Shown in pieces: positions 15,952 through 24,064 of a stretch of 43,538 nucleotides of DNA. The stretch's first letter is position 1; every line of letters starts with the position of its first letter. The notes beneath the pieces were generated by a model that ran no database searches, had not been told where the DNA came from, and saw nothing but the letters and a program-made list of their open reading frames with translations. The stretch covers positions 1 through 43,538 of the forward strand of contig CACYHU010000010.1 in the NCBI GenBank assembly GCA_902774215.1, given 5' to 3'. The DNA comes from an uncultured Chloroflexota bacterium (GTDB taxonomy: Bacteria > Chloroflexota > Anaerolineae > Anaerolineales > Anaerolineaceae). The position numbers and the translations under genes are program-made.

Positions 15952-17217
15952 ATGAAAGAAATCATTCAGCGCGTTAAAGGAACACGTGAGTTTTATCCGG
16001 AAGACATGGCCTTCCGCACCTGGCTTTATAAACAAATGAGGGCCGTATCCGAATCCTTCGCCTATCAGGAATATGACGGTCCCTTCCTTGAAAAGCTTGA
16101 CCTCTATGCCGCAAAATCCGGTGAGGAACTGGTAAAAGAGCAGTCCTTCGTTTTCATGGACCGCGGCGGTTCGGAAGTTGCTCTTCGTCCGGAGCTGACG
16201 CCTTCTCTGGCGCGCATGGTAGCCCAGCGGCAGAACCTGCTGTCCTTCCCGCTGCGAATGTGGTCCTTTGGCCCCTTCTGGCGTTATGAACAGCCTCAGA
16301 AAGGCCGCAGCCGCGAATTTTTCCAGTGGAATATCGACCTGATCGGAGTGAAATCCTATCAGGCGGATGCCGAGCTGTTGGCTATCTGTGCATCCTTCTT
16401 CAAACGGGTCGGGCTCACCCCGGAACATGTCCGCATCAATGTCAACAACCGCCGCCTGATGGATGGCGCGCTTGCAAATATCGGCATCGAAGGCGATGAA
16501 AAGGCTCTCGCCTTCCGTATGATCGACCGCCGTGACAAAATGCGCAAAGATGCCTGGTATGAATACGGCAAAGAAGGCGGCATGACCGTTGAAAAGATCG
16601 ATGCGCTGGTCGCACTTCTCGAAAACAAGGAACTGTGGAAAGAATCCGATGAGCTGAAGGAAATCTTCGTCCTCCTCGACAAGATGGGCTTGAGCGATTA
16701 CTTTGCCTATGATCCGGAAGTCATCCGCGGCCTGCTTTACTACACCGGCACAGTCTTCGAAGCCCGGGACCTTGCCAAAGACGGGCGCGCCATCCTCGGC
16801 GGCGGACGCTATGAAAACCTTGTCGGTGAAGTCGGCGGAGATCCGTTGCCGGGCGTCGGTTTTGCCATGGGCGACGTCATGATCCGCGTGGTACTCGAAA
16901 AATACGGACTGTATCCGGAATTGAAGATCCAGCCTGCCGACATTATGGTCACTTGCTTCGATGCTGCCGGACTGCCGGATTCCTACGCCATCGCCATGGA
17001 GCTGCGTGATGCCGGATTAAACGTCTCCTGCTATCCGGAAGCCATTAAGCTCGACAGGCAGATCAAATATGCGAATAAGATCGGTGTCAAAGCACTGGTA
17101 ATTGCCGGACCGGACGAACTCTCAGCCGGGAAGGTAACGATCAAAGATCTTGTCAACCGCACCCAGCAGACCGTCAGCCGCACCGATGCCGCCACGGTAT
17201 TGAAAAATCTCGGATAA
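15952..17217 (+). CDS. hisS: Histidine--tRNA ligase
   Basis: This 421-residue class II aminoacyl-tRNA synthetase charges tRNA-His. Motif 2 is visible in SFGPFWRYEQPQKGRSREF, the histidine-binding block is RGLLYYTGTVFE, and motif 3 is GGGRYENLVGEVGG with the arginine at the end of the core. The C-terminal 95 residues form the anticodon-binding domain, which separates it from the HisZ regulator lacking that domain. ATG at 15952 is chosen because GAGGG at 15943-15947 lies 4 nt upstream; a GTG at 15931 is also in frame. The leader may contain the GC-rich hairpin element. A strong terminator follows. Confidence 0.95.
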   Translation: MKEIIQRVKGTREFYPEDMAFRTWLYKQMRAVSESFAYQEYDGPFLEKLDLYAAKSGEELVKEQSFVFMDRGGSEVALRPELTPSLARMVAQRQNLLSFPLRMWSFGPFWRYEQPQKGRSREFFQWNIDLIGVKSYQADAELLAICASFFKRVGLTPEHVRINVNNRRLMDGALANIGIEGDEKALAFRMIDRRDKMRKDAWYEYGKEGGMTVEKIDALVALLENKELWKESDELKEIFVLLDKMGLSDYFAYDPEVIRGLLYYTGTVFEARDLAKDGRAILGGGRYENLVGEVGGDPLPGVGFAMGDVMIRVVLEKYGLYPELKIQPADIMVTCFDAAGLPDSYAIAMELRDAGLNVSCYPEAIKLDRQIKYANKIGVKALVIAGPDELSAGKVTIKDLVNRTQQTVSRTDAATVLKNLG

Positions 17218-17236
17218 CTGCACTCTGATACTCAGC

Positions 17237-17277
17237 AAAACAGCTGCCGCACCTTTCATACGCGGCAGCTGTTTTTT
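17237..17277 (+). terminator. Rho-independent terminator after hisS
   Basis: A 12-14 bp stem pairs AACAGCTGCCGC (ending at 17250) with GCGGCAGCTGTT (from 17262), followed by a run of Ts. Confidence 0.92.
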
Positions 17278-17352
17278 TCACATTCTTTCAGATATAAAGT
17301 CGTCTGTGATGCTCAAATTATCTCCGGGAATTATCTCCGGGATCGAAACAGA

Positions 17353-17889
17353 TCACGGGATCTCACAGATAACCAGCTCACCGCGGTGTGTGGGATCCAG
17401 TGACATCCCGGCTTCTGCGCTTTCCTGTGAAATTTGTGATTCCAACAGATTACCGTTCTTTTCGGCATAGTCAAGGATGCACTTTTGCAAAATGCAGCCC
17501 AGGTCAGTTTCAGGAAAGAGAATGGCAGCAGGTTTGTAATTATCAATAAAATTCGACATGATCCGGATATACATATCCACATCTGCAGCTGTGAGTGCCG
17601 GATCGTCATAGACAAACACCCTGTCAGTACCACAGGCATAATAATCACGGGCTGTCTCCACCAGGCCATTCCCGATAAGAAGCAGCTGTGCTTTATCATC
17701 ACTTTCATCCGCCATTTTGCGGGCTTTTTCCAATAATACACGGATCAGCGGATGGAGCTCCCCGGTGCTTTGAAATTCACCGAAAACCGTCACACCACGC
17801 CACTCTTCCACATTCGGATCCGGAAAAGATGTCTCATGATATCTGACGATATTTTCTTCATTTTTTTTGGAACAGATAATTATTTTCAT
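17353..17889 (-). CDS. Orphan protein resembling the N-terminal domain of ETF alpha
   Basis: This 178-residue protein resembles the N-terminal domain of electron transfer flavoprotein subunits. LLLIGNGLVETARDYYACG, then DRVFVYDDPAL, then a helix and YKPAAILFPETDLG follow the order seen in ETF alpha (gap, beta strand, Asp-Asp-Pro, then the Phe/Thr-rich strand). The FAD-binding C-terminal domain of ETF alpha is missing. The last 30 residues have no counterpart and no second ETF gene is nearby. It may bind a nucleotide or act as a scaffold, but its function is unknown. Translation starts at ATG 17889. It is monocistronic, between the hisS terminator and the metH promoter region. Confidence 0.6.
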   Translation of the reverse strand: MKIIICSKKNEENIVRYHETSFPDPNVEEWRGVTVFGEFQSTGELHPLIRVLLEKARKMADESDDKAQLLLIGNGLVETARDYYACGTDRVFVYDDPALTAADVDMYIRIMSNFIDNYKPAAILFPETDLGCILQKCILDYAEKNGNLLESQISQESAEAGMSLDPTHRGELVICEIP

Positions 17890-18018
17890 AGCCCGCTTTT
17901 TGACAGAATAATTGAATGAATAATGCCTTACCTCCGGTCATTGCACAAAATTAAACCGGGATATACAAATTACTGCCCTAATTTTAGCACACAAATGGAT
18001 GCTGATTTCTCATTCATT

Positions 18019-18048
18019 TTGCAGGTATTATGAAATTTCTCTTATAAT
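18019..18048 (+). promoter_or_regulatory. Promoter of metH
   Basis: TTGCAG at 18019-18024 and TATAAT at 18043-18048 are 18 nt apart. The predicted leader is about 27 nt, so no room exists for a B12 or SAM riboswitch between this promoter and the start. Confidence 0.55.
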
Positions 18049-18081
18049 TAGCTTGTTATCATATATACTTTGGAGGATATC

Positions 18082-20508
18082 ATGGATATTCGGGAATTGA
18101 TTGGAAAAAAGATGCTTTATTTCGACGGCGGGTTGGGCACGCTCCTGCAGGCTGAGGGTTTACAGCCGGGAGAGGAACCGGAACGCTGGAACCTTTCACA
18201 TCCGGATATCATTGAAAAAGTCCATTATTCCTATTATCAGGTTGGCTGTAATATCGTCACGACTGATTCACTGGGCTGCAATGAACTGAACTTCCCGGAT
18301 GAGGGGAAATACAGCGTGGAAGCGATCGCCAAAGCCGCGGTCGATAACGCCAAACGTGCCCGCGCTCACGCGGACCAGCTGGACAATGGAGCAGAACCGC
18401 GGTTCATCGCCTTCTCTATCGGCTCGCTCGGCAGACTGCTGAAACCGCTTGGAACCATGCCATTTGAAGAGGCTTACAGGGTCTTTGCCCGTACTGTACG
18501 TGCTGCTGAAGCCGCCGGAGCGGATATCCTTCATTTTGAAACCATCAATGACCTGTATGAAGTCAAAGCGGCTGTGCTTGCCGCCAAAGAAAACAGCAGT
18601 CTGCCGGTTTTCGTCACCATGACCTACGATGAAAACGGCCGTCTCATGACCGGCGGTGATGTACCGGGAGAAGTCGCCCTTCTCGAAGGACTTGGCGTGG
18701 ACGCGCTCGGCATCAACTGCGGGCTGGGGCCTGCCCAGATGAAACCCATCGCGCTGAACATGCTGGACTATGCATCGAAACCGGTGATCGTCAACCCCAA
18801 TGCCGGGCTGCCCTCAACAGTCAACGGAAAAACAGTTTATTCAGTCGGTCCGGAAGAATTCGCCGCGGTAATGGAAGAACTCATCCGCGCGGGTGTCTGG
18901 ATCGCGGGTGGATGCTGCGGCACCACACCGGCTCATATGTCTGCCATGATCGAACGCAGCAGGGGTATCGAACACCTGCCGCTAACAAAAAAAGACCGCT
19001 CCTTAGTCTGCGGTACATCCAAAACTGTAGAGATCGGTCCGGAACCGGTCATCATCGGTGAACGGATCAACCCGACAGGAAAGAAGAAGTTCAAGGAAGC
19101 CCTTCGCAATCACGACATCGAATATATCGTCCGTGAAGGCATCAAACAGCAGGACAGCGGCGCTCACGTGCTGGATGTCAATGTCGGTTTGCCGGAAATC
19201 GACGAAACGCGGATGATGGCAGATGTCGTCTATGAACTGCAGAGTGTCATCGGTCTGCCGCTCCAGATCGATACCACCAACCCGCAGACCATGGAAAAAG
19301 CGCTGCGCCTCTATAACGGGAAAGCCCTGATAAACTCTGTCAATGGCAAACGATCTGTCATGGCTCAGATCTTCCCGCTGGTAAAAAAATACGGCGGTGT
19401 TGTCCTGGCGCTGTGTCTGGATGAGGACGGGATCCCGATGACAGCGGAAGGCCGCCTTGCCATCGCTGAAAAAATCTACAAAACCGCGGAAAGCTACGGG
19501 ATCGAAAAGAAAGATATCCTGATCGACGCGCTTGCCATGACCATCAGCTCCGAGCCTGAAGCCGCTAAAGCCGCGCTCGGCACACTCGACGGGATCCGGG
19601 AACGTTACAACGGGCACACCATTCTGGGCGTTTCCAACATTTCTTTCGGGCTTCCCCAGCGTGAAATCATCAACTCCGCCTTTTATACGATGGCACTCTC
19701 CCATGGGCTCTCAGCCGCTATCATCAACCCGAATTCGGAACCGATGATGAGGGCTTATTATGCCTATCGCGCACTGGCTGGACTGGATGCAAACTGCCAG
19801 GAATTCATCGAAAAAGCGCCCGCAATGGCTGCTGTGGCTGCTGCTCCGGCACCAGTCTCAGGCAGCCCTGCTGCTGATTCTTCCGGATCCGCGGATTCAC
19901 TGCAGGCATGCATTGAACGGGGACTCAAGGACGGAGCCGCTGCCTTCGCCGCCGGGTTGCTCAAGGATCATTCAGCCCTTGAAATTATCAACGGCGAGCT
20001 GATCCCGGGGTTGAACAAAGTCGGAAAAGATTTTGAGAACGGCAAAGCATTCCTGCCGCAGCTGTTGATGAGTGCGGAAGCCGCCAAAACAGCCTTCGAA
20101 GTACTGAAAAGCCATATGGCCGGCTCCGGCGAGGTGAGAGAAAAGAAGGGAACGATCGTCCTTGCGACGGTGAAAGGCGATATCCACGACATCGGTAAGA
20201 ACATTGTCAAAGTATTATTGGAAAATTACGATTATGAAGTTATCGATCTCGGCAAGGATGTCGATCCGTCGGTCATTACCGAAACTGTTATCAGGACGCA
20301 TGCCAAATACTGCGGATTGAGTGCCCTGATGACCACCACTGTTCCGGCGATGGAAGCGACCATCAGACAGCTGCGCGACGCAGCTCCCTGGTGCAAGGTG
20401 ATGGTCGGCGGCGCTGTGATGACACAGGCTTATGCTGATATGATCGGTGCGGATGCCTACTGTAAGGATGCCATGGCAGGGGTCAATTATGCGGAGGAAA
20501 ACGCATAG
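18082..20508 (+). CDS. metH: Cobalamin-dependent methionine synthase lacking the activation domain
   Basis: This 808-residue protein has three of the four MetH modules. The homocysteine-binding barrel (about 1-290) has its zinc cysteines in GINCG and GGCCGTT. The methyltetrahydrofolate (pterin) barrel (about 315-570) starts at GERINPTGKKKF. After an Ala/Pro/Ser-rich linker come the cobalamin cap and B12 domain (about 610-808), with the cofactor motif DIHDIG. The enzyme methylates homocysteine to methionine. The C-terminal SAM-binding reactivation domain is absent and is supplied by the convergent gene at 20550-21272. The ATG at 18082 is preferred because GGAGG (18072-18076) lies 5 nt upstream. 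Confidence 0.95.
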   Translation: MDIRELIGKKMLYFDGGLGTLLQAEGLQPGEEPERWNLSHPDIIEKVHYSYYQVGCNIVTTDSLGCNELNFPDEGKYSVEAIAKAAVDNAKRARAHADQLDNGAEPRFIAFSIGSLGRLLKPLGTMPFEEAYRVFARTVRAAEAAGADILHFETINDLYEVKAAVLAAKENSSLPVFVTMTYDENGRLMTGGDVPGEVALLEGLGVDALGINCGLGPAQMKPIALNMLDYASKPVIVNPNAGLPSTVNGKTVYSVGPEEFAAVMEELIRAGVWIAGGCCGTTPAHMSAMIERSRGIEHLPLTKKDRSLVCGTSKTVEIGPEPVIIGERINPTGKKKFKEALRNHDIEYIVREGIKQQDSGAHVLDVNVGLPEIDETRMMADVVYELQSVIGLPLQIDTTNPQTMEKALRLYNGKALINSVNGKRSVMAQIFPLVKKYGGVVLALCLDEDGIPMTAEGRLAIAEKIYKTAESYGIEKKDILIDALAMTISSEPEAAKAALGTLDGIRERYNGHTILGVSNISFGLPQREIINSAFYTMALSHGLSAAIINPNSEPMMRAYYAYRALAGLDANCQEFIEKAPAMAAVAAAPAPVSGSPAADSSGSADSLQACIERGLKDGAAAFAAGLLKDHSALEIINGELIPGLNKVGKDFENGKAFLPQLLMSAEAAKTAFEVLKSHMAGSGEVREKKGTIVLATVKGDIHDIGKNIVKVLLENYDYEVIDLGKDVDPSVITETVIRTHAKYCGLSALMTTTVPAMEATIRQLRDAAPWCKVMVGGAVMTQAYADMIGADAYCKDAMAGVNYAEENA

Positions 20509-20510
20509 GC

Positions 20511-20533
20511 ACGGCGTACATCGAAAACGCCGT
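20511..20533. terminator. Bidirectional terminator-like hairpin between metH and the activation-domain gene
   Basis: ACGGCGT (20511-20517) pairs with ACGCCGT (20527-20533). Only short T-runs flank it, so termination strength is doubtful. Confidence 0.45.
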
Positions 20534-20549
20534 TGGATTTATAATTCAT

Positions 20550-21272
20550 TTACCTGCGGAAAGCGCAGTCGGTTTTTGAACATTCCTCACAACCCTGCCG
20601 GTGGCAGGATGTCGGGATCGGGCTGATACCGATGATGGCCGTCACAGATTTAACAGGCACCATCAGCCCGGAATCAGTGACGGTGAGGCCGATATTTTTC
20701 TGCGCTTTCAATAAATTGAGAAAATCCCGCTGGCAGTCAAGTGACAGATCGCCGTACCCGGGGCTGAAACGCGGGCGGAGATAAAGACCTTCCTCTTCCG
20801 TCAGCTTTCGAAGCTTATCATTCTCCTCATCACAGAAAGCCTCAATGACAGCCGCGGCAGCAGCCTGCATCACGGCTCCTTTGGCACTGTCCATCAGGGC
20901 AGCACGCCTGATAAGCGTATCCACAGCGATCCCAAGCGTAGCGGCAAAAAGGTAAACCTCACCGCACCCCGCCAGATTGCGCTGCAAAGAGTGGCTGTGC
21001 AGATGTAAAGAAGCGACCTGAAACGAATCATCTCCGCTGAAATTCAAAGGGAAACGTTCGTGGATCGATCTCGGTACTGCCGCAGCCTCCACTTCAGCGA
21101 TACATGCTTCAATAAGCGCTTCTATCGTCTCATCAGGCTCTGTTCCGCGATAACCAAGATACCGTGCCGCTTCCCTCGGATCAGCACCGTAACAGCTCAC
21201 GGCTCCCGGTTCCCTGCTGACGGCTGCCGCGTTTCTCCCCACAGAAATATCAGGACCAATTTCACTCTTCAC
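20550..21272 (-). CDS. Stand-alone methionine synthase activation-domain protein
   Basis: This protein of up to 240 residues matches the C-terminal SAM-binding activation domain of MetH, made here as a separate polypeptide. It should help reductive remethylation of oxidised cobalamin on the split MetH encoded opposite. RPRFSPGYGDLSLDCQ corresponds to the SAM-binding Arg-x-x-x-Gly-Tyr region, and the end has a Cys cluster (SCHRQGCEECSKTDC) typical of the free-standing form and possibly metal-binding. The frame opens at GTG 21272, but the first 70 nt consist of period-7 repeats. A GTG at 21200 (SCYGADPREAARYLGY) is a more likely start and gives 216 residues. It lies upstream of no other gene, but metF follows the same orientation behind it. 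Confidence 0.88.
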   Translation of the reverse strand: MKSEIGPDISVGRNAAAVSREPGAVSCYGADPREAARYLGYRGTEPDETIEALIEACIAEVEAAAVPRSIHERFPLNFSGDDSFQVASLHLHSHSLQRNLAGCGEVYLFAATLGIAVDTLIRRAALMDSAKGAVMQAAAAAVIEAFCDEENDKLRKLTEEEGLYLRPRFSPGYGDLSLDCQRDFLNLLKAQKNIGLTVTDSGLMVPVKSVTAIIGISPIPTSCHRQGCEECSKTDCAFRR

Positions 21273-21282
21273 ACGTCACACT
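21193..21282. repeat. Heptanucleotide repeats overlapping the 5' end of the activation-domain gene
   Basis: Units of the type CGGCTCC, CGGTTCC, CTGCTGA and CGGCTGC lie at about 21200-21230. TCACTCT, TCACACG and TCACACT lie at about 21262-21282. Both are in period-7 phase. Confidence 0.55.
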
Positions 21283-21335
21283 TTATATATATACTTACAT
21301 CAATTCCGGGTAAACCCCAAAATAACGGAAGCAGC

Positions 21336-21364
21336 ACTGTCCACCGACCAACGATCACTGACCG
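21336..21364. repeat. Heptanucleotide repeat just after the metF stop
   Basis: Units ACTGTCC, ACCGACC, AACGATC and ACTGACC end at the metF stop codon. Confidence 0.6.
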
Positions 21365-22228
21365 CTACAATATTTCTGAAAGATTCTCCTTGATCTTCTC
21401 TGCCACATCCGGCTTGTTCATGGAATAAACATGGATGCCTTTCACACCGTTCGCGACAAGGTCGATGATCTGTTCCGTGGCATAAGCGATGCCGGCCTGT
21501 TTCATCGCCTTCGGGTTGTCGCCGAATTTATCAGCAATGGAAAGGAACCGTGCGGGGAAGACCGTACCGGACAGTTTGACTGCGGTTTCAATTTGTTTTT
21601 TCTGAGTAATGGGCATGATCCCGGCTAGCACGGGAATGGTGATGCCTATCTCGCGGATGCGGTAGAGAAAAGAGTACAGGATGCTGTTATCAAAAAACAT
21701 CTGCGTCGTCAGAAATTCGCAACCCGCGTCCTGCTTTCGCTTGAGATTTTCCATATCCGCCTGCTTGGACGGAGCCTCCGGATGTCCCTCCGGATAACAG
21801 GCGCCGCCGATACAAAAATCGCTGTAGGTCCTTATATCCTCCATCAGTTCATTCGCGTGCCGGTAACCGTTCTGCAGCGGGAATTCGTAACCCTCCGGAA
21901 TATCACCCCGCAGCGCCATCACGTTTTTGATTCCTCTGGCTTTCAGGTCATCAAGACGCTCATGGATCCCGTCCCGGTCTGTCGTCACACAGGTGATATG
22001 AGGCAGTGCGGTCACGCCGTAATTTTCCTCAATATCGGAAGCCATCTGAAAAGTGTATTTCCGGGTCCCGCCATTCGCGCCGTAAGTAACGGACATAAAA
22101 TCCGGCTTCAGCGATGCAATTTTCATAGTTGCATCACGGTGCTTCTGGAAGAGCTCTTCTGTTTTTGGCGGATACACTTCAAAAGAAATCGTTGGTTTTC
22201 CCTGCTTTAGAATTTCACTGATTTTCAT
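21365..22228 (-). CDS. metF: Methylenetetrahydrofolate reductase
   Basis: This 287-residue TIM-barrel flavoenzyme reduces 5,10-methylene-THF to 5-methyl-THF, the methyl donor used by MetH. The N-terminus SFEVYPPKTEELF carries the catalytic Glu, SVTYGANGG and HITCVTTDRD are conserved, and ALRGDIPEG is the FAD/folate block. TQMFFDN and PVLAGIMPIT are also typical. No Cys-rich extension is present. ATG at 22228 is used because AAGGA lies 8 nt upstream; a second ATG at 22237 is in frame. Together with metH and the activation protein it forms the B12 methylation branch. Confidence 0.95.
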   Translation of the reverse strand: MKISEILKQGKPTISFEVYPPKTEELFQKHRDATMKIASLKPDFMSVTYGANGGTRKYTFQMASDIEENYGVTALPHITCVTTDRDGIHERLDDLKARGIKNVMALRGDIPEGYEFPLQNGYRHANELMEDIRTYSDFCIGGACYPEGHPEAPSKQADMENLKRKQDAGCEFLTTQMFFDNSILYSFLYRIREIGITIPVLAGIMPITQKKQIETAVKLSGTVFPARFLSIADKFGDNPKAMKQAGIAYATEQIIDLVANGVKGIHVYSMNKPDVAEKIKENLSEIL

Positions 22229-22299
22229 GGCCCACATCCTTTTCCATGGAATTTCAAATAGATTATACCGTAAACTTTACCAAAGATATGCCTTATGCC

Positions 22300-22324
22300 G
22301 GCTGATCATTGACCGCTATTCACT
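22300..22324. repeat. Short heptamer-phased stretch at the ABC exporter 3' end
   Basis: Units of the GACCGCT type (GCCGGCT, GATCATT, GACCGCT, ATTCACT) span the stop codon of the exporter gene. The match is weak. Confidence 0.4.
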
Positions 22325-24064
22325 AAACTGTGCATTATAGATATCAGAATAAAAGCCTTTTTTGGCTAATAACGCTGCATGCCTGCCCTGCTCCACGATA
22401 TGACCGTCACGCATCACCAGAATGATATCGGCGGTCCGTATGGTTGAAAGGCGGTGAGCAACAATAAAACTGGTGCGTCCTTCCATCATGCGGGCAAAGG
22501 CATTCTGGATCAGGATCTCAGTGCGGGTATCGATGGAAGAGGTGGCCTCATCCAGGATCAGCATCGGCGGCAGGCAGAGCATGACCCTGGCGATACACAG
22601 CAGCTGTTTTTGTCCCTGAGACAGTCCGCCGCCGCTTTCGCTGATAAGCGTATCATATCCCTGCGGCAGTCTGCGGATAAAACCGTGCGCGTGGGCTGCT
22701 TTGGCTGCAGCGATCATCTCATCTTCGCCCGCATCCGGTTTCCCCATGCACAGATTCTCCCGGATCGTACCGTTTTTCAGCCAGGTTTCCTGCAGGACCA
22801 TACCGTAATTCGCGCGCAGGCTCTTCCGTGTAACCTCACGAATATCGTGGTCCATCACCCGGATCGCTCCGGCATCAACATCATAAAAACGCATCAGCAG
22901 GTTGATGATCGTAGTCTTTCCGCATCCGGTAGGTCCAACAATGGCGACCCGCTGCCCGGGTTTGACACTGATGGAAAAATTCTCGATCAGCTTCTGTTCC
23001 GGTACATATGAAAATCGGACATGGTCCACATCAACAGAACCGTTCACCTCACCCAGCACCACAGCATTTTCCGGCTCCGGGACCTGAGGCTCAGCCTCGA
23101 TCAATTCAAAGATCCGTCCCGCACAGGCCAGCGCGTTCTGGAATTCGGTGATCACACCGGAAATTTCATTAAACGGCTTGGTATATTGGTTGGCATAACT
23201 CAGGAACGCGGTCAGCTGACCCACACTCAGCCGCCCCCGCAGTGCGGAAAGCGCTCCTGTCAAAGCCACAGCGGCATAGACCAGATTATTGACAAAACGT
23301 GTACCGGGATTGGTAAGAGAGGAATAAAAGGTAGCGCGCAGAGAATATTTCTTCACACGCTCATTGATCTCATCAAACTGTTTCAGGGATTCTTTCTCGT
23401 AAGAGAATGCCCTGACAATTTCACTGCTGCCGATCATCTCCTCCATAAAAGCGGTCTGCTCGCCCCGGGTTTTCGACTGCAGCTTGAACATATCAAAGGT
23501 ATGTCTGGCAATAAAAGATGCCACAAACAGGGAAAGCGGCGTGATAAAGACCACAAGCAGGGCGATCTGCCAGTTTACGGAAAACATCACTCCCAAAGTA
23601 CCGAGGATCGTCAGAACGCCGCTGAAAAGCTGTGTAAACCCCATCAGCAGCCCATCCGCGAACTGGTCCACATCCGCGATGACCCGGCTGACGATATCCC
23701 CGTGCCGATGGGAATCCAGATAACTCAGCGGCAGGATCTCTATTTTACGCATCGCGTCATTGCGGAGCCCGCGGACGATTTCAAAGGTCATGCGGTTATT
23801 GCAGATATTCATGACCCACTGGGCAGCGGCAGCCAATCCTGCGCACACACAGACAAGCGTCAGCGTATCCACCACCGCGGCAAGGTCCACCTGGCCTTTC
23901 CCGATGATGCTGTCAATAGCCCTTCCGTTAAGAACAGGAATATAAAGCGTCAGGAACACGTTGGCAGCAGCACAGAGAATGGAGACCGCCAGCAGCAGCC
24001 AGTGGCTGCGTATCCGCTTCAGTACCTTCCTGAACGTGCCGGGAACTGCTTTATTTTTTTTCAT
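22316..24064 (-). CDS. ABC exporter half, catalytically competent subunit
   Basis: This 582-residue protein has six transmembrane helices (about 25-310) fused to an ATPase domain (about 340-580). Walker A is GPTGCGKTT, the Q-loop is MVLQETW, the signature is altered to LSQGQ, Walker B with catalytic Glu is LILDEATSSID, and the switch His is in VAHRLSTI. With the upstream gene it fits heterodimeric exporters of the TM287/288 type: the canonical ATP site combines this subunit's Walker motifs with the partner's normal signature. ATG at 24064 is chosen because GGGAGGTG lies 7 nt upstream; this overlaps the partner gene by 14 nt. The substrate may be a drug, lipid or peptide. Confidence 0.92.
   Translation of the reverse strand: MKKNKAVPGTFRKVLKRIRSHWLLLAVSILCAAANVFLTLYIPVLNGRAIDSIIGKGQVDLAAVVDTLTLVCVCAGLAAAAQWVMNICNNRMTFEIVRGLRNDAMRKIEILPLSYLDSHRHGDIVSRVIADVDQFADGLLMGFTQLFSGVLTILGTLGVMFSVNWQIALLVVFITPLSLFVASFIARHTFDMFKLQSKTRGEQTAFMEEMIGSSEIVRAFSYEKESLKQFDEINERVKKYSLRATFYSSLTNPGTRFVNNLVYAAVALTGALSALRGRLSVGQLTAFLSYANQYTKPFNEISGVITEFQNALACAGRIFELIEAEPQVPEPENAVVLGEVNGSVDVDHVRFSYVPEQKLIENFSISVKPGQRVAIVGPTGCGKTTIINLLMRFYDVDAGAIRVMDHDIREVTRKSLRANYGMVLQETWLKNGTIRENLCMGKPDAGEDEMIAAAKAAHAHGFIRRLPQGYDTLISESGGGLSQGQKQLLCIARVMLCLPPMLILDEATSSIDTRTEILIQNAFARMMEGRTSFIVAHRLSTIRTADIILVMRDGHIVEQGRHAALLAKKGFYSDIYNAQFSE

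Noticed and set aside
17240..17353. A frameshifted C-terminal FAD domain of ETF alpha
   Set aside because: The region downstream of the stop holds the hisS terminator and a short ATTATCTCCGGG duplication but no ETF-like sequence in any frame.
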